From Ascidia mentula (lineage: Eukaryota > Chordata > Ascidiacea > Phlebobranchia > Ascidiidae): DNA of 64,000 bases. The stretch is from NCBI GenBank assembly GCA_947561715.1, contig OX387197.1, forward strand, positions 3,973,001 to 4,037,000, given 5' to 3'. Each line of letters starts with the position of its first letter. Position 1 is the first letter of the stretch. Below are positions 10,985 through 23,900 of the stretch, in pieces. A program made the position numbers and the translations under genes. A model generated the notes under the pieces. That model saw nothing but the letters and a program-made list of their open reading frames with translations. It was not told the origin of the DNA and searched no databases.

Positions 10985-13900
10985 TGAAAGGTGCTGGGTT
11001 TTTTGTGTTGTTTTGACACGAATTTGGGCCCATTCTAGGTCTGACGGAATATACTCCAGCTTCTATGTGGTCCTTTAAATTTACATGCGTTTCGCCGCCT
11101 TTTGTAGATTCACAAACTCCAGTCTAATGGTGCGAATATTTATACACATTTGTGCAAATATAGGATGACCTAAAATACTCAAAAGTAAAAATTGACTTGT
11201 TTCTCTGGTCTATGAAAGACCAAAATCCCAGAATATTTCCAACAACACATTGTTCGGTGTCGCCCTTTCCTGTGCGTTCTTTGTATTACGTTGTTTCTTC
11301 TTTGTTTTTGTACCTCTGAAAATGTGGTGAAATGTGGCTTTGTTAACCAGGAAAGTAAAGAGATTATACCGTACTTTGCCCTTTTTTGTTTACAACCTGT
11401 TTGCACTATTGTAGTTACAACAGAAAATGGTACTGAATGTGTTCTGTCTACTCTTCACTGTCGGTTACACGAGATTTTTTAAAGTTAGCGAATATTGAGT
11501 AAGAGTTACTATTTTTCCTCTTTGACAATGAATCTCCATGGTTTTAACATTGGTTGTTAGGTCATAACCTTTTGTTATGAGTTTTGGTAACACCATGCTG
11601 TCGCATACCAGTTTATCAAAAACTTGAAAAAAAAATATGTGTTTTCAAAGCAAACCTCAAATTTCCAATTCAGCGCCTCAAATTTTCACACCCGTAAATA
11701 GATTGTGCATTGTGGTCATTTATTGGATGCTCAAAATATATTTCCATTGCTTGGCGCTTGCCTTTTCTTTAAACGAGAAACAAACCGTGAAATAGATTTT
11801 AAAATGGCCGTGTACCATCTTGTGGGTCTGCAATTTGTCTGTACAGGGTTGTATTTTTTTTTTAAATACTGTAACGCTTACTTACAAACTCACTTTTGGC
11901 TGCTATGTGCAATAATAATGTGAAAAATGTGTTGAAACGTTCATTGTATATACTGCATATGGTAAGGGTTAATTGCAATGACTTAAGCAAGGCACCAGCG
12001 AAGGTCCTTGTATTTTTCAGGCCATTTTTGTAAATTATACGTTATATGTGTGATTGAGATTGCAATGTGCTAAACGGCGTTGATCGTTATTACTCTATTA
12101 CTTGCTTTTTCTCACAACGTCTGGAGCATAAGGATTCACAATTCCCAAAATTGTGACATCTCAACACCTTCGGGCAGCCCAGTACCAATGGTTTTCTTGG
12201 CACCAAACCTTAAATAATTTATACGTTTTGCTTCAAATGTGAAAAACCTTCGTTATAACGTGACTGTGTAATCCGTATAACCCTTTATACCCAACTCCCA
12301 CACACCACAATGCAATGCATCTAGTCAGAACCGCCCATATGTCCCGAATTTAAACAACGGAGGAAAAGGAAATTGTCTCTGTGTAGATCGTCCCGTTATT
12401 TCGCTTTGGAATTCGCTATCCCACGCTTTGTGTTACGAAGGTTTCCAAGTTTCGTGGTTTGCAGTACACTCGAACAATGAACGGCTGATTATTTTCCGTA
12501 CTCTAATGTGTTTGTATTTGAACGCTGAAGTCACATATTCCGTGTACGCCGCAGTATATTTCGAATTGTCAACAAGTTTTGATAGATTTGTCGTGGTGTT
12601 ATCGACGGTAATGTGTCCAGCAACCAATAAACCGACTGCGCATCACAGAAACCCAATATCGGGTTAATCTACACTTGTTACGACTGTTTTCATTGCTGTA
12701 AATTGACTTATTTTGTCTTAAACCTGTTCTTTACAGTTGTATTTGAAACGGGTGAGAAACGGTTTGATCGAACTCACACTTAAGTGCATTTTTCCCCATG
12801 AAAAATTTTTAAATTTGCATCGATGCAGTGCTAACGCGTTACATAGATCCAACCTTGCATGGTCGGGTTATGCGTGTATTCGCACTCGCCATAATTCGAA
12901 TCTTTTTGAGTGTGAATTTACCTTGTATTTTATTCTCCGTTTATTCCAACAATTCTTTACGTGTTTTCTCTCTTCAGGAAAGTGGCCGCCGAGCCTTTTG
13001 TTTGTGTCGGATTTGTGCTTCTGTATTTCTATGTTGCCCACACGTCTGATCAACGTCGTGTATTTCCCGGATTTCCCATCGATTCGTATCATCGGATTAA
13101 AATCGATCTTGCGGGGTGGGGCAGACGTAACAATGCCCTCGCATGCGTAACAATGCCCTCTCCACCAGCTGCCCGAACGGCCTCAACTGGATATTTATTG
13201 GAGTAGAACAGTGTCATCGATTTTTTTGAATGCCATTAAAATGGAGCTCAATTTATGGAGAAAGTTGTCTGTTAGGCCTATTTTGGTTACTTTTAAAAGC
13301 TTAACATTTTGGTTGAGAAATTCACAGCTAGATATTTCGGTGAGACGTTCCAAACATACTATTTGTCATCATTTTATAGTTGGGGAGCAGAAAAACTGAG
13401 TAATTGATGGTTCACTTTAAATGAAAAAGCCAAAGTTTCGAACTCATACAGGGTTCATCATCAGTACTCAAAATGAATGAGCAGCACCAGCATTATGATG
13501 AACAGCATTCTAGCTTTGGCTTTTTTATTTAAACTACTTAACCCCAGATACTTTGCACTCAAGTGTGAAGGTGCACTATTTTCAACAGACTGACTGTTTA
13601 AAATCTTATTCGCACGAGCTTTCGCGGGCTTAATCTCGCTTCAGAAGGTGCTGCATTTTGAAGAAATGTAGCAGAAATCGGTTAATATTCACAAAAAAAA
13701 ACATCAAAATAATCCTTTTTATCGTTTCCAAGGTATTTTAGTGTTTCCAATGACGGAATTGATTTCCAAGATACATCCAAGTCCTATTTCTAAAAAAGAA
13801 ATCAAACCATGGCCTCGCAACTTTTTGGAATTACTGCATCTCACGAAAAAACATTGTTCAAAAGGTTTATTACACTTTAAGCATCAATTTGTGTCAACTG

Positions 13901-14083
13901 GAAATATACGCAACTTATCTGAAGTCGGAGACAAACATAAATAATACTTAGGCGTTGACATGGAAACAGACAGTATTGCACTTCAGTAAAACAGTCCTGC
14001 AACTTAATAACATTAACTTTTGAACTCATACAGTTGGTCAATCGCAAAGAATTACGGCAACACTTAATCACAACTTGACATCA
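10985..14083. other. Convergent intergenic region between the two CYB561 genes
   Basis: It holds the 3' UTRs of both genes. A minus-strand AATAAA lies near 13863-13868 as a candidate poly(A) signal for copy B. A short direct duplication of CGTAACAATGCCCTC occurs at about 13125-13160. Several open frames up to 137 codons exist on both strands, but they lack splice-site support or family resemblance. Confidence 0.4.
13424..13525. repeat. Small inverted-terminal element with a hammerhead-like but unclosed core
   Basis: Perfect 12-bp terminal inverted repeats AAAAAGCCAAAG / CTTTGGCTTTTT bound a 102-bp segment. On the minus strand it reads CTGATGA, a possible GAAC/GTTC stem, then GAAAC, as in hammerhead cores. 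A cleavage triplet and a closing stem I are not found, so this is either a relic or coincidence. Confidence 0.45.
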
Positions 14084-17000
14084 TCAATCGTAGGTCAAGT
14101 CGTTAGTTGCAATAAGTTGGTCGGACGCATCCTCGGATGGTCGTTTCCATGGCGACCAACGCACAATGAAGAGGACGGTGATGGCGAATGCAGCGATCAT
14201 GAGCGCGGTAGTGTTTCCAATAGCTGTTTTCTGTGGAATTTTACCAAGAGCGAGGGATTCCTTATCGCCAGCCGTCATACTAAAGCAGAAGCAGGAACAA
14301 TGATAATTGATGATGCAAATATAGCTTTTAACTCTCGTCTAAGCGCATATAGTTCGCCATTTCGTGGATAATCCAATTGATTGAAAGATTAGTTGTTTAG
14401 CCATACGCATAGTGGGAATCATCAATAATCCTAAAATTACCTGGTTTTATAGCAGTCGGTTGATAAACTAGTGTCTACATAAATGTATTTTTTGAAATAG
14501 AACTATGTGACTGCAATCAACCTCACAATGCAAAGCCAATACTAAGCCACGATTCATTAGTTTGCAGCCTAATTTATGCATACCAACACCAGCAATTACT
14601 GCAAAAAAATCAGTTTAGGATATCTCCGTACGCCAAATGTTGAATGACAAGAATCTCATTAGCGACATCTGCCGGAAATTAGTTTAGCTTTTACTTAAAT
14701 GTGCTTACCAAAGTATTAGGTATAAGTATAGCATTAGTGTGGTTTTGTTTTCCACAAAACTTTAACTTAGCTAATACACACTTTTTTGTCCTACCTTAAT
14801 GCGAGATGTTCTGCTATTCCAGATGCGCAAGTCGCAACCACAAGAAGCAAAATCGCCCCACCAAAGAACTGGTGGAAAGGAAGGACTTTTTTTCTCAACG
14901 TGGACGGTGACACCGGGATTAAGAAAAAAAGGAAGCCAGCGACAAACTGTAATCATTAAAAGAAATAGTCGTAAAAATGCGATGACTTCCTTTGACCCGG
15001 GATACAAGGTACAACAGCTAAATAAGATAAACTTATAGTGAACTGTCGTTTAAAAACACAGAAGACCAAATTGGATGTCGCAAAATGCCGCTTGTTGAAA
15101 GTCGATCTCACCATAAACTTTTATGCTACATATTTAACAAGGAATTTGTTTATTTTGTAACCACTTTCTATTCAGGTTTAACAGACCAGCAGAGCTTAAA
15201 CAATATTTTACCCGCCATGTTCATCCCTGCTCAAGTTGCATTTCATTAACATTTTCATCTATTCAAGTTAGATGCATTCTTAGCACTATTACAAGTTTTT
15301 ATAAGATCATGATATAGATTATGTTAGTTGGAAAAGAAGAAATGTAATATGCAGAAAACAAAAAATTTTATTCACCCCAGCAATATTTTTATTCACACTG
15401 GTTTGTCCCTTATACCCCGTTAACAAACATCGCACCAGACGGCCATAATACGTGAACAATGGTCACAGTCCTGCTTCACATTTGGGTCAGTCATAAAAAC
15501 AACTTCATTCCTACAAACACTGCGGCTTTACGACGCGTAAGTTAGGGTTTACCACCTTTACTAGACAGTTAACAACGTGTGTATTTGCCAACCTGCAATC
15601 CAAACAAAATGTAAGTGGTGAGTCCCAACCAACTGTGAACAGTCTGCAAGTTTGGTTCTCCCTTTGAGTTGTGGATCTTGAACACAGCCGCGATACCTTA
15701 CGAGGAAAATACGTCACTTATTTGCCATAAAATATTGTCTTAATTATTCGGGGCAAACTAATTCAACCCATGAATTGTAATTTCAAAAACCACTTGGATA
15801 TATTTTGACAAGCAATGGGTTAATTTCAGATTGTAACACAATTCCACTTAGCAACGCACGACTGAATGAACTTGATACCATAAGCAAAATGCGAATAACA
15901 GAAAAACAATGAGATAACGGCGATTCCTGTATGCAGCTGTTTACTTACCTACGCTAGCTGACGTCAATCCTCCCAGCAAGCAGAGAGCGTGTATCAGTTT
16001 GATGTATATTTTTGGGACTCCCCGAAATACCCGGTACACGAGCAAACCTGCAAGTTGTGAACTTCTTTTTGTCTATTGTACCATTTTGTTTCGTCAAGTG
16101 ATAGTAAACTTATGGTAGATAGCATGCATAGAGCTATATGGTTTTACTAAGGCTGTTGATGTAAATAACTTTAGGCGGGAGTTTGCTGTGATACGGGGCT
16201 TTTGATGAGATGCCCATTTAGGGTTTATCTGCATTTAATGCGAGGTCCTACGTATGAACAACAAAACCCTATGTTATGGATCGTCATTAAGTTCAGGTAA
16301 TTTGGCAATATCTCTGTACACATGTGCGCTTCAATGAAAATGCAGAGGTTTGCAGTGAATGCAGCTTTTTCGCTGTACGGTTGGTTCGATCCAGGAATGA
16401 CGCATGGGTTGATTTGGAGAAAGTCTCGGCATAAGAAGTCGGAAATAGTTTGAAAGAAGCGTTTTTGGAAAACAACGTCACGGACTATCCACTTTGAAGC
16501 AAGCAAATATTTACCAGCGACCCTTTCAATACAATGCTACTGAACGCCTTGCGAAAAAGGTTACACAAAATAAAATTTGATGTTTTCATTTTTCCCTTAC
16601 TACTTGTAGTATTCAATAAGGGTTTCGTACATTCAAAAGTAAGTCAAAACTGTTGTAATACCAGGTGCAAACAAACAAGGTGTGATTTTAAACCAACATA
16701 TTATGCACTATGATCTTTGCCCTGCGGCTGGGCTAAAATATGAATAATTAACTAAAGGAGGTTGTTTGTCATTGAATCATCACATGACACATGCTTGGCA
16801 GGCGGAAGGCAGGGGCTGTTACCGGTCCGGATGACAGTAAATGTTGGACTCTTCAAGGTAGCCAATGAACATTTACTGTCCCGTATACCCTTATTTCTCA
16901 CCTTCTCCGTACAAAAACACCAAGCCGGTAACCATGGCAACCGGGTGGATGTTGAACTGCTTCTCGCCGTCGTCCCACCCGAGCCCCCCGTTCATTTTTG

Positions 17001-17300
17001 CGAACCACACGTACACCAACACCAGCGCAGTTATCCCGAAAATCTGTTTGCGAAACAAATTTGGTTAAAAAAAATCGCAACACTATATAGCTCCCCGTCC
17101 AAAGAAGGCGTTTACGTTCAAGTTTTGCCAATCCACTTTAAATAAACGTTTGTAGATCCCCTGGCACGAACCGTTTGTGTTTAAAAGACGACTGGTTTGT
17201 TTAAAACATGATGGTATCTGCATTTTAATGAAAAAACGTAATCTCTTACCTGCGCCAACACGAAGGCAACAATCATTCCAGGCGTCACGCGGCTTGTCAT
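14084..17300 (-). CDS. CYB561: Cytochrome b561, copy B (inverted paralog)
   Basis: Six coding exons on the minus strand: 17250-17300, 16902-17043, 15949-16047, 15593-15696, 14795-14946 and 14084-14279, giving 247 residues. Exon lengths are 51, 142, 99, 104, 152 and 196, against 66, 142, 99, 104, 155 and 196 in copy A, with the same phases throughout. All four haem histidines are present: H50 (FNIHPVAM), H84 (LIHALCLL), H118 (TVHSWLGL) and H157 (PFHQFFGG), spaced 34, 34 and 39. The C-terminal region keeps WKRP. Expected role is as for copy A: ascorbate-driven electron transfer across a membrane. The sequences have diverged considerably (FVAGFLFFLIPVSPSTLRKK against [14 protein letters not shown]), so the duplication is old and the two copies may differ in tissue or membrane. 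A hammerhead-bearing repeat lies just upstream of the start. Confidence 0.95.
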
Positions 17301-17337
17301 CTTTAATTCTACTTCTAATAATTTAAACTTAAAATAC

Positions 17338-17620
17338 ACATTTAAAAACAGGTTAAAACAGATATTGTGTATAAGCTGCAGGCAGATGGCCACTGTTTCG
17401 ACCCAAAAGGTCTCATCAGTGCAGCTGGTGTGACTATAAGACGACTTTGCTGACCAAACGGCCAAGCAAAGACTTCCACTTTGTGGTGACTATACAATCA
17501 CCGTCATCCGTTGGGCACCAAACTAGGAGCAACCTTACGGAGAAAACAAGGTGGAAACACTACGGCCAAGCAAGCTAAACCAATAGTGCCGTCAGGCCCC
17601 GTGTCATATTGCTTATCATA
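17338..17620 (-). repeat. Hammerhead-bearing repeat, locus R1
   Basis: This copy is about 283 bp and colinear with R2 (20687-20990), including a shared outer block around ACAGGTTAAAACAGATATTG. The body contains TGGTGACTATACAATCACC, which can fold as a small hairpin, and ends in GCCGTCAGGCCCCGTGTCA. The ribozyme motif is at the left end, on the minus strand. It lies 38 bp upstream of the start codon of CYB561 copy B, so it may lie in that gene's 5' UTR or promoter. Confidence 0.85.
17374..17426 (-). ncRNA. Hammerhead ribozyme motif, R1 (weakened)
   Basis: On the minus strand the core CUGAUGA, stem II GACC/GGUC, GAA and stem I AGCUGCA/UGCAGC are intact. The U before the cleavage base has become C, so the triplet is GCC rather than GUC and the closing A-U pair of stem III is lost. 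Cleavage is expected to be weak or absent. Confidence 0.7.
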
Positions 17621-18970
17621 AAACAGATATGTTTACATTTCCAACAACCACTGTGCTGAGCAATTGCTCCCGATATCGGCAACCAGAAATCTGTACTCAA
17701 CTCAACGCTTCATCTCACTTTTTGGATTTGTGGTCATCCAGTCAGCACAAGAACATGTGCATTGGCTTGATGCGTAAATGGAAGTGCGAACACTGACGTA
17801 ATTCGGAAGTTGTGGAAATCCCAGAATCGTTGCTTCGTTGAACAGTTGTTCGTTATTAAGCTGTGGCTGCTATTCAAGACTTGGTTTCTTCGGGTGAATA
17901 CAACTCACTAATCACACAAAACCCCAAAACTTTCACAATAAAGCTCACAAGCACTTTCTTCCCAGTTGAACAGCGGTGAATATGCTGCGGTAGCAGTTAC
18001 TTGCAAATTTAATTTGAATACGTAGCGTATGAATTTACTTATACTATGCTCTCTGCATTCTTTCCTCAACGTTTGAGAAGTTTATAAAATTGCAAAATAA
18101 TCTGATAATATCAATAGAGGGAAAATATGCACAAGTTTTGATTGAGTCGTTGTGACCGATAGTTATCTCGCAACTGAAATACGTCTAATATAAGTTGACG
18201 TAGTGTGAATTGCAAGCCAGCAAACACAAACAACGTTATTAACAATGAACCATGACCTGCATCTTTCAAACACGTTATGTTTCCTTGCAACCGGGTGGCA
18301 TGGTGTCATACCGGATATTGTTTGTCACAAGACGCGGAAGAAAAAAGGAGAGAAAAAGAAAAAAAGAGATGACGTCGAAAGCCGGTCTGCTATTTTATCT
18401 CTCGGACCTCGGAGGTTTTCAAACTATGCGTCGCGGCGCACTGGTGCTTCGTTTTGGGTTTCCAAGAGCGTCGCGTTACAATTTTAACAAAGAAAATTGG
18501 GTGCTAAATGAAGGCAAATAACGAGCTATTTGTCCGCTTTTGCGGCTGACAATTGTAAACATAGGAACAAGTCGTCCTGATACAAAAGTAACTGGAACAG
18601 TTTGAGAAACTGCTGTCCCATATGGTAGGACTGGGAACAAGCGGGAAAAGGTGTCATATCATAAATATTTGACATTTACCCAACGCAGCAGATAAAAACG
18701 CATCATCACTTAAGGGAACAACAAAATTAACTGCATTTCGACATCTGTTTAACGTTAGCACACGATAAAATTACACCAATAATGCGTATTGTCAGGAATA
18801 CATGTAACGTATAAGCAACATTTTTTGATTCAAGGTGGTATGTACAACACGTGCAGCAGCGAAGGTGAAGATGCTTAAAAGCGTTGCTTAGCAGATCGTT
18901 TCCATCGAAAATAGTAAGCAGAACAATGTTGGAAATACAAATAAGTCAAGAATCCCTCATCGCAGCTTCA
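17621..18970. other. Intergenic stretch, nothing assigned
   Basis: No recognisable gene. A purine-rich tract (GGAGAGAAAAAGAAAAAAAG) lies near 18349-18368, preceding short overlapping open frames that have no family resemblance. Confidence 0.35.
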
Positions 18971-19262
18971 TCACTTGCTCTTTTTGAACGTGATCCCATC
19001 CTCATCGTGGAAGCTCTTCCCCAGCGCTCTCTCCCATCCTCTCTCCTCCAAACCCTCCAGGATGTGGACGTGGAACTTGGACTTTGCCTCCCTGTCCCAC
19101 TGGAAATTCGGATTGAAACTAATTTTCCGCTCGATGGCCTCCTGGAACGACGCTGACGTCATACGTGCCACTTTATCGTCGACGGACAGACAAGCGCTGT
19201 GAATGCATTCGAATGCTTCGATTTCGATTCCTCCCTTGGTGGTGATGCCAACGTAACAACGC
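18971..19262 (-). CDS. Unassigned terminal coding exon
   Basis: After an acceptor (CATTCCAG at 19263-19270, minus strand) there is a 292-bp open exon ending in a stop at 18971. It enters in phase 2 and encodes about 96 residues of mixed, protein-like composition, with segments such as ECIHSACLSVDDKVARMTSA, NPNFQWDREAKSKFHVHIL and LEERGWERALGKSFHDEDGI. I do not recognise the family. Upstream exons would lie to the right. A possible first exon is at about 22060-22096 (minus strand, MKLTGNMTFTDTTVNFV), but the phases do not connect directly, so I leave it unjoined. Confidence 0.4.
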
Positions 19263-19419
19263 CTGGAATGAGATGATATCGTAATCGCGTCGGTGAAAAC
19301 ATGCATGTATGACATCACAATAGACAACGTTTTTTTGCCGCTTATACTCTGAAAGCAGAATTTCCGTTTATGCTGTCTGTAAAACAAACAAAAGGCCCCT
19401 CTAATAAATCTAATGAAAA

Positions 19420-19700
19420 ATATATTTCGCCTAAAAAAGGATTTTATTTAGGTTTGAGAAATTGATGACGCCTTTCTAAGGCGAAATGTTTTTTTCAAAT
19501 AAACATCCACCATCTAAGCAGTCTACGGGTTGCTTTGCTAATTTTAACATATAAGCATATCGATACGGTGTGCGATCGACAGCCTGCCAGGGTGCCTTTG
19601 ATTGAAATTGATCCAGTTTTTTCATTCTGTTGTCACATTGCCCCTCTAACTTACTATATTGACAAAGGGACTACAAAGGAGCGTATTTTACTGACGTTTT
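19420..19700 (+). repeat. Repeat family S, copy 1
   Basis: This segment shares TGATACGGTGTGCGATCGAC-type sequence (here CGATACGGTGTGCGATCGAC, followed by AGCCTGCCAGGG) with 58660-58960. Both copies have a hammerhead-like hairpin about 65-70 bp upstream of the shared block, then drift apart downstream. The organisation recalls terminal regions of Penelope-like retroelements, which are known to carry hammerheads, but no protein is present to confirm it. Confidence 0.6.
19453..19499 (+). ncRNA. Degenerate hammerhead-like motif, family S copy 1
   Basis: UUGAUGA stands in place of CUGAUGA. It is followed by a GCCUU/AAGGC stem, GAAA, a very short stem III, and a closing stem UUUGA/UCAAA. The core C is changed, so activity is unlikely. 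Confidence 0.4.
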
Positions 19701-20686
19701 GCTGCTTATCAGATCTGCATCCTATTTTGCGGAATTTAGGCTAAGTCCGCTTTGCGTTTGAAAAACGGTTTTTCTCGTACTGCTGTCTGATGTAGCTGGG
19801 TGTTAAGAGTGCGTATTTACCTCACTGGTCTAAGAAAAACCCCGTCAGCTTAAATCTGGCCTGGCTTGTAACAAAACCTTGACAGGGGCGTCTGCATTCA
19901 AGCCGGCTTGGATTCATGACCACTGAAGCGTAAAAATCCGTGTACCGTACAGCGTCCCTTGAAGCCCCACAGACAATAACAACAATGCTGTTAGTGAAAT
20001 TAGGTGCACAACAGTAGGAACAAACGTTGCGTAAAAAAATACGATATTATGTTGCCCGGATGATGCATCTAGCTATAAACAAAATGTTTACGAAACTATC
20101 TTGCCCGGGTGATGCTATTTAAAGTACTTTATTTGGGGAACCTTTATGCCATATCGCTACTTTACTGTCTTAGATGTGTGTAGTACATAAAATGAGACAG
20201 AAACAATGAGAATGATAGGTTACGAAAGAGAGTCAGTTAGCGATATCCATCCATGTCAGCAGCACTGCGTTTATTTGACTACAGTGATCATAAAGAAATG
20301 TTGACTACGTTTAACTAGCTACAAATTCAACATATTGCTCATCAAACCAACGTTAAATTAACGCAGGAAACTGTCTGAGTTTTTTGTTTTTGCCAATCAC
20401 ATCCCTCTGTTATAACTCCTGGAAACAAACCTATGATAAGTTCAAGGGACAAACTTGCAACTATTGCTTTAACTTCATAACGTTTCCCCTCTTTATACGT
20501 GAGTTTAATTTGGTGCGTGAGATCCTTTCCGAAGCCCGAACCTGTATGTAGCAGCCAACGCATGAATTCGTCACAGACACACAAGAGACAATCGTAATAG
20601 GATATGACGAGTGCTCAGATTAGATTTAACTGATAACAAAGATCGTATAGGGATGATTTGCTGACAAATGCTGTCGCTAATATCGC
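19701..20686. other. Intergenic stretch with one possible minus-strand exon
   Basis: A minus-strand frame at 20342-20584 includes protein-like sequence (KDLTHQIKLTYKEGKRYEVK) after a possible acceptor CTACATACAG. It could be an exon of the gene whose last exon is at 18971-19262, but phase is not consistent with a direct join. Nothing else is recognised. Confidence 0.25.
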
Positions 20687-20990
20687 ATTTAAAAACAGGT
20701 TAAAACAGATATTGTGTATAAGCTGAAAAGACAGATGGCCACTGTTTCGACCTAAAAGGTCTCATCAGTGCAGCTGGTGTGACTTTCAGACGACTTTGCT
20801 GACCAAACGGCCAAGCAAAGAATTCCACTTTGTGGTGACTATACAATCACCGTTATCCGTTGGGCACCAAACTATAGGTGCAACCTTACGGAGAAAGCAA
20901 TGTGGAAACACTATGGCCAAGCAAAGCTCAACCAATAGTGCCGTCAGGGCCCGCGTCACAACAATCATATGATAAGCAAAGTGGAGGACT
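20687..20990 (-). repeat. Hammerhead-bearing repeat, locus R2
   Basis: This is the longest copy of the family seen here. Its left end matches R1 from CATTTAAAAACAGG onward. Its right end continues past GTCAGGGCCCGCGTCAC into CAACAATCATATGATAAG, which also occurs, inverted, at the start of R4. That sets the unit at about 300 bp. An open frame of 115 codons through it is a chance reading of the repeat. Confidence 0.85.
20721..20775 (-). ncRNA. Hammerhead ribozyme motif, R2 (stem I damaged)
   Basis: The catalytic core, stem II, stem III ACAG/CUGU and the GUC triplet are intact on the minus strand. The 3' strand of stem I reads UUUUCAGCU instead of UGCAGCU, so stem I is interrupted next to the cleavage site. 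Confidence 0.7.
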
Positions 20991-23900
20991 TGGGAACGCT
21001 GCATGCCTTTCATTGCATTAACATCCATCAAGCACAGCCTCCAGATGATCCCGACCAACCCCGAATTATGCATTATCAGTATAGGACAGTCTACGGGACG
21101 GTTTAGTCTGTCGAATTGGATCAATGGAAACAACTTTACATGCTGTTCTGAAACTGATTAGTCGACCAGACAGTGCCGTTGCACATGATCAGTGACGCTT
21201 TACCGAAAACAATAGCCACCGCGTCTAACAACCTGTCGATAACAGTTATATTATCATCCCGACACAGAGTCATTTTAGTAGATAGCTTCCCAACTAAGAG
21301 TCACGTTTTTGACAATTTCAATGCTAAACAGGAAGGTTTGGGTTCCATGTAAAAGGCTTGCATGACACCACGTATAGCCTTAAAAATACTAAACTCAGCA
21401 AAATGAACGTTATTATTAAGTCGACGTGGCTTTCATGCATGGTTCTCTATACTGTTGTCTAAAAACGATGTTTGGGTAAACACGTTTACAAGCTACAGCA
21501 TTTCACCATTGCAAGGTTTGATTCTGAAAGTAGGCTAATTCATTCATTTATTTCATTCGGGATAGAAATTACACACGTTATTATAGTGATCCGGTTAAAC
21601 GTTCTCGATTTAAAAGCATTTAAAGCATGTATATACACTCAAAATCAAAATCTCGAAGTTTGAAACAGGCCACGTAGTAGCTTGTACGAAAATTAAATGA
21701 TTATCTTTGCGAAACGGTAAAGAAATTACAGCAACGGTTAAAAAGCGCAAAACCCAATGATGGAAAGCAATTGCTTACACACACGCATTGAACCTATTGC
21801 ATAACTCAGTGGTTGCCTTCATGGTGATGACGTAGCAATATTTCAGCTTGGTAATTATAAGATCGTTACGCAATCAAGTGTTCGTCTGCTTTCGAAAGCA
21901 ACACAACCTTCGATATTAACCGTAAATAACTCTGATCACGCGATTAAATTTGCCGAATATCTCCGACAGATAGCGCCCTTCAACGAACAAAATGCTAATC
22001 TCACTCTACTCACAGGTAGCAAGTAGCAATGTGGAGCACAAAGTTTACTGTTGTATCTGTGAACGTCATATTTCCCGTAAGTTTCATCTTGCAGGCTGTT
22101 TTGTGAAAATAAAAAAAGATTAACCGATCCTGCCATTGTTGACTTTAAACTATTATAATGATGTAAATTTTATATCTTCTTGTCGAAAGGAAAACGACCA
22201 ATTTCAAAGACAAAGTTATGGATTGCCATGCTTGACTGCAGACACGAATTCATGGAAACACGTGACATAAACGTTCGATATCCTCGTGTAATTTTCCGGT
22301 TTGTTTTGTATGTTGTCTTTTATAACTAAAGAGTACTTTTTACAGATTGGTATGCCGTAGTATAACTGTTTCAGTTGCGTACAATCAAAAGTTACATAGC
22401 TCCAAGATTTGCTTCATCAGCAGTAGTTATTGCAAGCTCTGCAACTGCTGTGCAACGAAGTTGACGTGCACGACATTGCCGCGTAAACTGTACTTGGAGA
22501 TTGCAGCAGTCTCGAATCAAGGTGATCTGTGAAAAAGGTGGGAGAATCTATCTGAAAAACTTAACATTTTATAACTTGAACATTCTGTTGTTGTGAAACA
22601 TTATTCCACAAACTAATTTCATTGCAAAATATTTTTATATTTGTTGATTAAAACTATAAAACATATGCTGACTTTCAAAAGATGCTGAATATTGGACTGT
22701 ATGTTTATAATAAATATATGAATATTATTTTAAGCAACATGTTGCAGTATTTGCATTTCATAAACATAAGATAATTCTAAGGTGAAATATCTCTGAATTG
22801 ACAATATTTGATTTGTTTAAAAGGCAAGGAAACTTTAATTCATTGAAAATGTAGCATCATTAATTTTGTGTTAAACAACTATGGATTATGCCAGTGAAAC
22901 TGTTGGCTCTGGCAGTTCTAACATTTTTAATTCCTTTGTTAAAACTAGATAGAACCCTCGATTAAACTTGGAAGGTCTTTTAGCTTATTTCCAATTGATC
23001 ATTTTTTTCTTGATGTACATTTTCTATAGAAGTATACCAAAATTATAAGAGTATGCACATTGAAACTGCACCCAATGGTAATGATGGTACACAAACCAAG
23101 CCCAATGTTGTTTTGTATGGTTATTCAGTTTTATTAAAACTGTTCAGAGATAAATTTCATCAAAATGAACTTATTAGACACCAAGGAAAACATATTGTTA
23201 GTGTGCAGATACAGCAAATATTAGTTGTAGTTTTAAAGTTTGTTAAAACTCTTACATGCTTTCATTGATTATAAAAAAGCATGTCTTGTATCGACCCACT
23301 TACAAAATAAAATTACAAAATAAAGGTAAGTTGTTTGTTATAGATATAATATATTGGATAATGATCATGTTTTTAAATCTACAAACACTGCTTTTTGTTT
23401 TTTCAAAACCCTTGTATATCAAAAGCTATGTATAATATATATATATAAGATTGCACAGCAGCGTCACTTTTTTATCTTGATATTGATTTTGTTTCGCTTT
23501 CTATCTGTAATCTTTTTGGTCAGTTGAGCCATTGCACACATTTCCATTTGGCCCATTGATTTGGTTTCTAGTGCTTGGTTTGCTGGCAAAACTGTGTAAT
23601 TGCAATGCCAGAAAAAAGCCTTGTCATTGTGCAAAGGTTACAATATGGACAGACTGCCTGTACAGGTTTTATTTTCTGCAATTCAGCTGTGGTTGGAAAA
23701 TATTTTTGCAGATCATTATCAAGCAATATTCTTTATTGTCTGCATATAATTACTTTAAAAAAGCAACAGTGTGTTTCTAAAAATTTAAGAATGGTACGAG
23801 AAAGTGTTACATATGCTGGTTTACAGTAAAGGGATTTGAAGCTGATTCGCAGTAATAAGTTGTTTTCTCTTTTCTTTTCTAAGAAAGTCATTGTTTATTG

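Noticed and set aside
12737-13150. 137-codon plus-strand open frame between the CYB561 genes
   Set aside because: It lies in the convergent 3' region, has no recognised motif and no supporting splice signals.
13424-13525. Third hammerhead candidate
   Set aside because: CTGATGA and GAAAC are both present on the minus strand, but stem I and a valid cleavage triplet cannot be closed. It is listed only as a small inverted-repeat element.
20786-21133. 115-codon minus-strand open frame
   Set aside because: It reads through the hammerhead-bearing repeat R2, and similar frames appear in other copies of the repeat.
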